Shown piece after piece: positions 57,660-64,000 of a DNA stretch of 64,000 nt. How positions within the stretch are numbered: the first letter of the stretch is position 1; the number at the start of each line of letters is the position of its first letter. The DNA is taken from assembly GCA_014529385.2 (NCBI GenBank), contig CM043954.1, forward strand, positions 7,007,806-7,071,805. Direction: 5' to 3'. The translations under genes and the position numbers were made by a program. The DNA comes from Adiantum capillus-veneris (lineage: Eukaryota; Streptophyta; Polypodiopsida; Polypodiales; Pteridaceae). Below the pieces are notes generated by a model. That model searched no databases. It worked only from the letters and a program-made list of their open reading frames with translations, and was not told the origin of the DNA.

Positions 57660-58728
57660 GTGTGTATGTCGTGTATGTCGTGTATGTATGTATGTATTAT
57701 TATTATTATTATTATTATCACTTATCTTTTAAGCTTTTACAATATTTTTTGTATTCCACAATTTATTCACTAAACGGCCTCAAAAGGGGCCAGGTGCACA
57801 CACGGTTCCGTTTTGTTGTTGACTGCAACTCCTTCCCAATGTGCTCCTCTCAAGCTACTACGAGTCGGCACCATCACTCCAAGTGCTCAACCATAGTGCC
57901 CTATAAACCCACCCAGTGATCGTACGCTACTCAAGTGTTGCTCGTCATTCTTTAGTCATCATCAGGGCGACATCAGTTAATTACACGTTTGATGCTTATA
58001 CACCCATTAGCTATATTAACACATATTTTTGCTCGTTGTTTGCTACCTTGTGGGTCCCCACATCATCTTGCATGTCTGTGTGAATTTACTTTTGCACTAT
58101 TGTAATTTTGTAGCTCTTAGTGTTGTGAACAACACGCCGGTCCCATCTTTCTCCAAGTCAACACGCCCTTCAATCATTGCCTATTTGGAGAAAACTATTG
58201 TATTGCTCTACCTGCACCGCTACCACCTACTACCATCAAGTGATACCGCATTGCCAATTTGCTTCTGCTTGCTACAGCTGCCGAATGCATCTTTTTTAGA
58301 TTGGAGTGTCCACAAAAGTTTTTTAAGCTCACATTTTCCCTTGTCAATGCTGCATTTGCGCTATCCATTTCTCTACATTACCCACTTAGTGCTCCGCACA
58401 ATAGCCACATATTGTAAGCCTGCAATTGCATCCAATCTCAACATTCAGTCAAAGCAACCATGCAATCTACTCATGGACCTGCCAATCATCATCAGCACCT
58501 TGAAGCCATCATCTTTTTTGTGGATATATCTACACAACACCCTTGGCATCTATCTACTACCCAATTGAGTGGAATTGTCATCAATTGCAAACCTACAACT
58601 CATGCTTTGCTCTCAACATCTCTCATGCCGTGCTGTCGATAGTTTGTTGTGACTTTACTAGCGCTCTCAACTTTTTCCATCTACACCTACAAAAACATTG
58701 ACTAAGGTCCCAACAATCAACAATATAA

Positions 58729-59685
58729 TTGACCATGTCGAATGACAAGTATTCTCTCATGGATGATCATGTAATAGCATGTGAGTATATTGAACCATCA
58801 AAGGCACTAGAAATGGTATACAAGGATGTAGTAGCACGTGCTGCAACGGTCAACGGAGGTGGAGTTCAAGGTGATACAAAAAATGCTTGGAATTACTTTG
58901 TTGGGGAAAACTCCTCCGTCAACATCATTGGTGCCTCCTCATCCTCTGCCATAGAGAGCTCTCTTGACTTTCATTACTTAAAGAAGATGAAAATCAAAAG
59001 ATATACTTCTATGTAGACAATTGTTTTCTTTTCTATTATTAGTAGAGCATATAAGAGGACTTTCATATATATACCAAAACTTGGTTTTAATTTCTCACAG
59101 TTGGTTGTCTACGATGACAAGTTCATTCCTCATCCCCGTAGACAAGGCAAGGGAAACCTCGGGAAGAATTCCTCCCTTGGATAGTACTTAGAGAGTTTGA
59201 GCTATCCAAATCTCCTTTGCTTCCATTCAAATTTCTCTAAGAACAAGGCCAAGTTTCCTCTTTTTGCATTGAAGGCACTTTTAAGATATGTAGGAGGCAA
59301 GGTTCTCAGATGGAATGTGGACAAGGTCATGCGATTAGAGAAGCAAGCAACAATTTCAATGTTTGGTGTTGGGCTTGGCATCTATGGCCTATGCAATCAC
59401 TAAATTTTGACACATGCTATGTATGGTCTTGCTTGTGGAATCACAGACCCACGCTACTTTCCACACTACAAAGAACACAATCTACTCAAACATAAACAGA
59501 CAACCCTTCAACTCATAGAAGAGGTGCCGCAGGCTAAGGCGGATGAAGAAAGAAAATATCCCCACCTCAATATGCTTGCGACAGATGTTGATGACAAGAC
59601 ACGTTGCTTGAAGCAATCAAGGCATGAGAAAGAGGGCCCTTCAAAAAGGGCTAAGAGGCTGGGAGTATTTTGTAACATTTCTTGA
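58729..59685 (+). pseudogene. Relic of transposon gene B
   Basis: After a TTTCTCACAG acceptor (about 59100), QGKGNLGKNSSLG, FHSNFSKNKAKFPLFALKAL and EKQATISMFGVGLG match, in order, the C-terminal block of gene B (GKGSRPLNLGRNQSLG, FHNKFTSEPLLPMLAIKAL, ENEEAIRIFGFFPGL). The N-terminal part (MSNDKYSLMDDHVIACEYIE) and the C-terminal extension (TTLQLIEEVPQAKADEERKY) differ from gene B. Stops at about 59186 and 59401 break it. It faces a gene A relic tail to tail, as in the 19-37 kb element. Confidence 0.65.
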
Positions 59686-59938
59686 TGGCTAAAAACAACC
59701 AAAATGTATTTGTTTTATGAATCAAAGTGTGACATATTTTGTTCCAATATCTTTCAAAGTATTTTATTTTGCTGCAACCATCTTTCACATTATGGAAAGT
59801 TAAAATTACATCAAGAATTCTTCATACATCATCAAGGTTTGTGTTTGGATCTTGTTATAGCTAGAGTTATGACAAAACTTGCAACGATGATGTCCAAACC
59901 CTTCCCATGCATTCTTTTTGTAGCCACCAATCCATATA

Positions 59939-62200
59939 TCATCTTACCATAGAGGATAATTCCCATATCTTCTTCCTTCCCCGTTTTTGGACTAATCTCA
60001 TTGCATGGCCAATTTGATTGTCTTTGACTTGTTCCTTTTGTTGTGATCTATTCATAAGTTTTTGATATGTCCATTGATGTAGCTCCTCTAAGCTATTAGC
60101 TTTTTCTACACCACCTCCATGTTGAGTGTGGCTAAAATAACCAACACAAGCTTGGTAGTGGTTTTTCTCCATGCCTTTTTAGAATAGATACCCAAGCTAC
60201 CATATTGTCTTGTGAACCAAGGCATGTGATTACATATAATGTGTTGCATACAAATCAATCGCAAACATTACAAGAAATCATATTTGCAATTCAAAAGAAT
60301 AGCATACCTTCGAACCAATTGCATTACCATGTAGTCAATGATATGTTGATATGTCCAAGCACTAAGGATTGGAAATTTGCCTAGTCGGCATCAGACATTC
60401 ACAAAGCTTGAATATTATATCCAAGGTTTTTCATACCTTTCCATGCAATGTTTGGCTGCACTATTATTTTAATGATCAAATCCAACATTGTGCAGAGTTT
60501 TTCCCTATTATGTCTCAACCCTTGTCTTTCTTATGCACTTTGGTTTTTATGTTGTATTCCAGTCATAGGCATTGATAGGAAGATTTGGGATTTCACACCA
60601 CCAAAGGACAGATTCTTTGGAACATCGCGACCATTCTTAGACCTATTTTCATCCTCCTCTATCTTAACATACTCTCGATGCAAACCCATCTCCAAGAACA
60701 CTGTCTCTAAGGCTAAGATAGCCCTTTGCATTGCAGAGAGAGGTCAAGTGGTCCAAGTGAAATAGATGTAGAGAAACATTAGTTTTTTTTATTATCCTAG
60801 AAAGTGCATGCATCGTGCATATGTGTACCCTAGATAGTGGGATATCTAGAATGGGTTGAAAGTTGGTGCTATTTGGCTCTCTTTTCCAGTAAGGTTTGTC
60901 CATGATGTGAATCCCTCCCATGTAATATAAGCAAGGTCTTTTGCTTGTTGCTCCTTTGGAAATGTTGTACATGCATTTCAAGGTCTTTAGGTCTCCATCC
61001 ATGCACCTCTCTGCTGTATAGGAGCCCATGCCCTCCACATCCAATTTCTTTCCATTTCTTTATTCGCTAAATATTTTTGGGATGCTAGTTTGATGAAAAC
61101 CCAATTCAATATGTCAAAGTTCTCAACCAATACATGAAAGGGTAATTTTAAGTTGTTTGGAATTCACATTCAAAAGCATACAGCTTAAACATAAAGTCAA
61201 CTCACCTTGAAGGTAGTAAGAAGAAAAATGTTGTGCTCAAATTGCACAATAAAGTTTTGGGTCATCCAATCCAATGTTTGCATCCAAGCTCTATTCATGA
61301 GTGTGATTGTGAGTCGTGGCTCACTTAACCTTCGATTCTTTTACAAGCTCGCATTCATCTAGTGATGACAAACTTTAGGACACCATTGCATTCTTCGGGA
61401 GTGACATCAAACAAGTGCACGATGTATTCCTACATGATGATTAAATCATTAAAAAATATCGTTGTACTTGTCATATATCATTCCTCCACTTTTGGCAATC
61501 TATATGTCGATTCAATGTGAAAAGGATTTCCTAGTGTCTGAAGCACCTCCTTGCTCACTTATTGTCCTGTTTTTTGTATAGAGACAGGGTGAAAGTAGTG
61601 AGTGCTTGATATGAATCTTTTTACTTGTTTTTGCACAAATTTGAGTAAAAGGAGTTAGAAAGACAAACCCTTTCCTAGAGGAATAGCACTACAAATGATG
61701 CTACATACTAGCATATCCTTTATTCAAAATTTATTGAACATCCCATGCATGGAGTTGGTTCTCCTTTGAAAGGTTGTCAAGCTATTTTTCAATAATCTTA
61801 CCATAGTGCTTGTCATCCCAGAGGCCAACAACATTTTTACGATTCAATATGAGCCGGTAAGGAGCCAATGAGGTGGTTGTGTTGCACTCCATTTCCTTAT
61901 CAGTGTGCAACAAAGATCTAGGAATGCATGTCAAAGGTAAGAGATATGTCTAAGAGCTTATGAATTTAAACTTAAAAAGGATAGACTAACTTATGTGATG
62001 GCTTGCACTCTTTTCTTAATTCCTTCCAAGCCAACCTTCAAGTCCTTGATATCCTATAACTTCTCTTTTTCTTTGTTGAAGACCTAGTGCTTTTTTTTCT
62101 TTGAGTTTTTACTTAAGCTCCTTGATGGTCTCCTTGCTACCTTCAACTTGTTGAGTAGATTGCATAACTTTTTGGTGTGAATGCACATTCTCGTTGCATT
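59939..62200 (-). pseudogene. Relic of transposon gene A (candidate transposase)
   Basis: Minus-strand blocks in gene A order: a coiled coil near 62040-62170 (ETIKELK, KLKEKK), then GSYTAERCMDGDLKTLKCMY with ATSKRPCLYYMGGI (about 61000), VHICTMHALSRIIKK, LETVFLEMGLHREYVKIEED with SFGGVKSQIFL (60531-60731), and MEKNHYQACVGYFSHTQHGG (60172). It keeps the GDLK and CLY block that the 28.9-30.7 kb copy has lost. Frames are broken; an intron-like stretch separates 60172 from 60531. Confidence 0.65.
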
Positions 62201-62210
62201 CAATGTCTTT

Positions 62211-62214
<4 letters not shown>

Positions 62215-62245
<31 letters not shown>
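62215..62245. repeat. (GT)n microsatellite
   Basis: Short GT tract. 62250-62542 shows nothing I can identify. Confidence 0.9.
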
Positions 62246-62247
<2 letters not shown>

Positions 62248-62542
62248 ACATCATTTCTTGCGGTCAACTCACATAGTTCACCAAAGAGGTTATATCCTTG
62301 AAAGGTGGAGTGGAGTTTGTGACAAGATGCTTAGTATACATTCTGCCATCCATCCAAAGGTCCATATTTTTCAAGTCTTATGATTTGAAGTTCTCCTTCA
62401 AAGCTTCAAAAATGGTGTTTTGGTTGTTTTTATTGTAGAGAGGCTCATACTTTTGTAAGATCTCTATGTGAATATGATACACATCTCTCTGATTCCTTGT
62501 AGAAGTTCTATGTGTAGAAGCTACAAGCATCAACTATGATTG

Positions 62543-63069
62543 TGGGCGTCTATTGCACGTGTCAATGCAAGGGACTTGCCGATACACTATGTGCGAGCCA
62601 CAAATGGCTCCAAGTACACAACTAGAATAATCTATCAAGCTCAAGAGAGCAACGGTGTGTCACTCACCACCCTATGCTCACCTTCGTGGAGGATTCCTTG
62701 CCACGAAGAAGAAGGAGCCGCCGTAGCGCCACGCTCAACTGCTTCACTCTCTCTCTCTCATGCATACACACACACACACAAGGAGATGATGAAGAAGAAG
62801 ATGGAGATGGAGCAAGAGCACTCTTCAATTGCACAAATGAAAGAATGAATCATTTTTAGGTTTAGGTGATTTTTATATGAGCTCGCTCCATTCACACTTG
62901 TACGCCCATGCTTAGCCAACTAACCCTTGAATGTTCCATTTAGAGTGCACCTCTCATCGGCGATCAATCTTACCCTTTTCCTATTGGATCGACAAGACCG
63001 GTCCCTGACTCTACCAAATAAATAATACGGTGTCTGTCGTAGGTGACAGGAATGTGCGTGAGGGTTAAA
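62543..63069 (-). repeat. Decayed 3' LTR of gag-only family
   Basis: Minus strand starts TTAACCCTCACGCACATTCC near 63069 and includes CCTACGACAGACACCG, GATCGCCGATGAGAGGTGCA, CCCATGCTTAGCC (plus sense) and the CAAGTCCCTTGC block near 62565. It matches 55232-55821. CT/CA tract at 62744-62780. Confidence 0.75.
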
Positions 63070-64000
63070 ATGCCCCGCTTCCTGATGTAGATTCCGTCCT
63101 CGAAAGCTATTGAGTTGAAGCTCATTCGTCAAGGTGGAAGAGCATTTGAGATGAATGTCCTTAGCCTTGTTCAGTCAACTGCAAAATCAAACAACATTGG
63201 CACAGTAATTGCATTCTCATATACAATTAAAAATCATATGCAGTTGTAGTCAGACAAATTGATTGATGACAAAATTTTAAACCATTTGTCAGCAATAAAC
63301 ATTATCTTGCAATATAATCAAACGCATAAACAATTGTAAAGGTCAAAAACTAAACAAATATAGGGTCGCTAATTTAACGATCGAAAGGCACTAAACATCG
63401 ACTATTAATACCATAGGCAAGCTTCTCAATTTTCTCTGGTCAATTAAGTTGTTTAATTGTGAGAGCCAAGTATTTCATGTCCGAGGACTGACTAGAGGCT
63501 ATAACTAGAAGACCTTGTAGTTAAGCTACGATAAAAGGAATTTCTCATGAAATCATCGCCTGACTTATTTCCTTTTCTTTTACTCTCCAAAGTATTTTCA
63601 CGGTGATTCAATATTGTGTGCTTATTTTGTATGCCTTGGGCTTTTTGCTTTTCAAGGAAAAGCGCCCACACTAGGAACCTCTAGGGCTCTAATACCATAG
63701 GTGATACATGTGAGTGAAGTACCAAATCAAGCTGAGATTTCTCTTCCAGCTTAAGATTTTACATTGTGGCACTTTGATTTTTTTAATTTTTTTTTGTTCG
63801 TTCGTTTCCAGCATTTTAACTTTGTAACTTTGGGGGGTCATATAACACTGTGCATACTCGTTTGCTAATTGCTCTTGCTCTTTATTATTTTTGTTTTTTG
63901 TGAGTATAAGGCTTTCTATATACATTCCCTAAGATTGGGATATTGAGAGGTCAGGGAGGAAGGTTGAGAGGAAACCAAGTGAATGAGATGTCAGCAAACA
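63070..64000 (-). pseudogene. 3' internal region of another gag-only element copy, running off the window
   Basis: Reverse-complemented it follows 53330-55231 of the complete copy: GAGGACGGAATCTACATCAGG next to the LTR, GTACTTCACTCACATGTA, CCTAGAGGTTCC, then ESLILTKNKNNKEQEQLA matching LYSQKNKNSKEQERLA downstream of the protease ORF. A jump near 63850 from the 54.5-kb to the 53.46-kb equivalent shows an internal deletion of about 1 kb that removes the small acidic ORF. Confidence 0.75.

Noticed and set aside
58029-58568. 179-residue ORF in the leader-like region after the 57.6-kb PBS
   Set aside because: Composition is Ser/Leu/His-rich with no domain or relative in the window; likely a chance frame.

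Overview
This window has no ordinary single-copy host gene that I can support. It is a stack of nested plant-type mobile elements, many with intact boundaries. Spliced introns with GT-AG borders, Ty1/copia and chromodomain Ty3/gypsy elements, initiator-tRNA-Met and tRNA-Asp primer-binding sites, very long (GA)n/(CA)n tracts and a decayed plant-like RanBP1 copy all point to a large, repeat-rich land-plant nuclear genome. A fern or other seed-free plant is my best guess from general character, but the sequence does not prove it.

Layout. 0-7.2 kb: copia gag remnant, a reverse-strand relic (gag plus LTR) of a gag-only LTR family, and diverged tandem repeats. 7.2-14.5 kb: an old copia relic interrupted by a complete TNT1-type copia element (7712-13277; TSD GGTGG; one nonsense codon in its polyprotein). 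14.8-18.8 kb: an exact 86-bp inverted repeat, a relic of transposon gene D, a gag relic and a reverse-strand copia 3' end. 19.3-37.3 kb: a DNA transposon with about 55-bp terminal inverted repeats, itself interrupted by a young chromodomain Ty3/gypsy element (19971-28883; TSD AGGAA). 37.3-46.7 kb: coiled-coil retroelement relic, copia 3' end, RanBP1 retropseudogene, a MITE with imperfect 8-bp TSD, inverted repeats and many microsatellites. 46.75-55.8 kb: a structurally complete LTR element (TSD CAAGC) that encodes gag, a protease-like protein and a small acidic ORF but no reverse transcriptase, RNase H or integrase. 55.8-64 kb: other LTR pieces, a second rearranged relic of the DNA transposon, and another copy of the gag-only family running off the window.

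The most interesting object is the DNA transposon. Without the gypsy insertion it is about 9.1 kb and carries four genes: A, a candidate transposase (broken here); B, an uncharacterised protein of 474 aa (spliced, intact); C, a protein joining a histone H3/CENH3-like fold to a Ulp1/C48-type cysteine protease with His, Asp, Gln and Cys all visible; and D, an uncharacterised protein of 349 aa (spliced, intact). B and C are divergent around a 0.9-kb spacer with six copies of a 15-17 bp GC-rich motif. Remnants of A, B and D elsewhere in the window show these are recurring components of one family. A paralogous unoccupied site at about 56990 supports the element boundaries. I do not recognise this gene combination from any named transposon superfamily.
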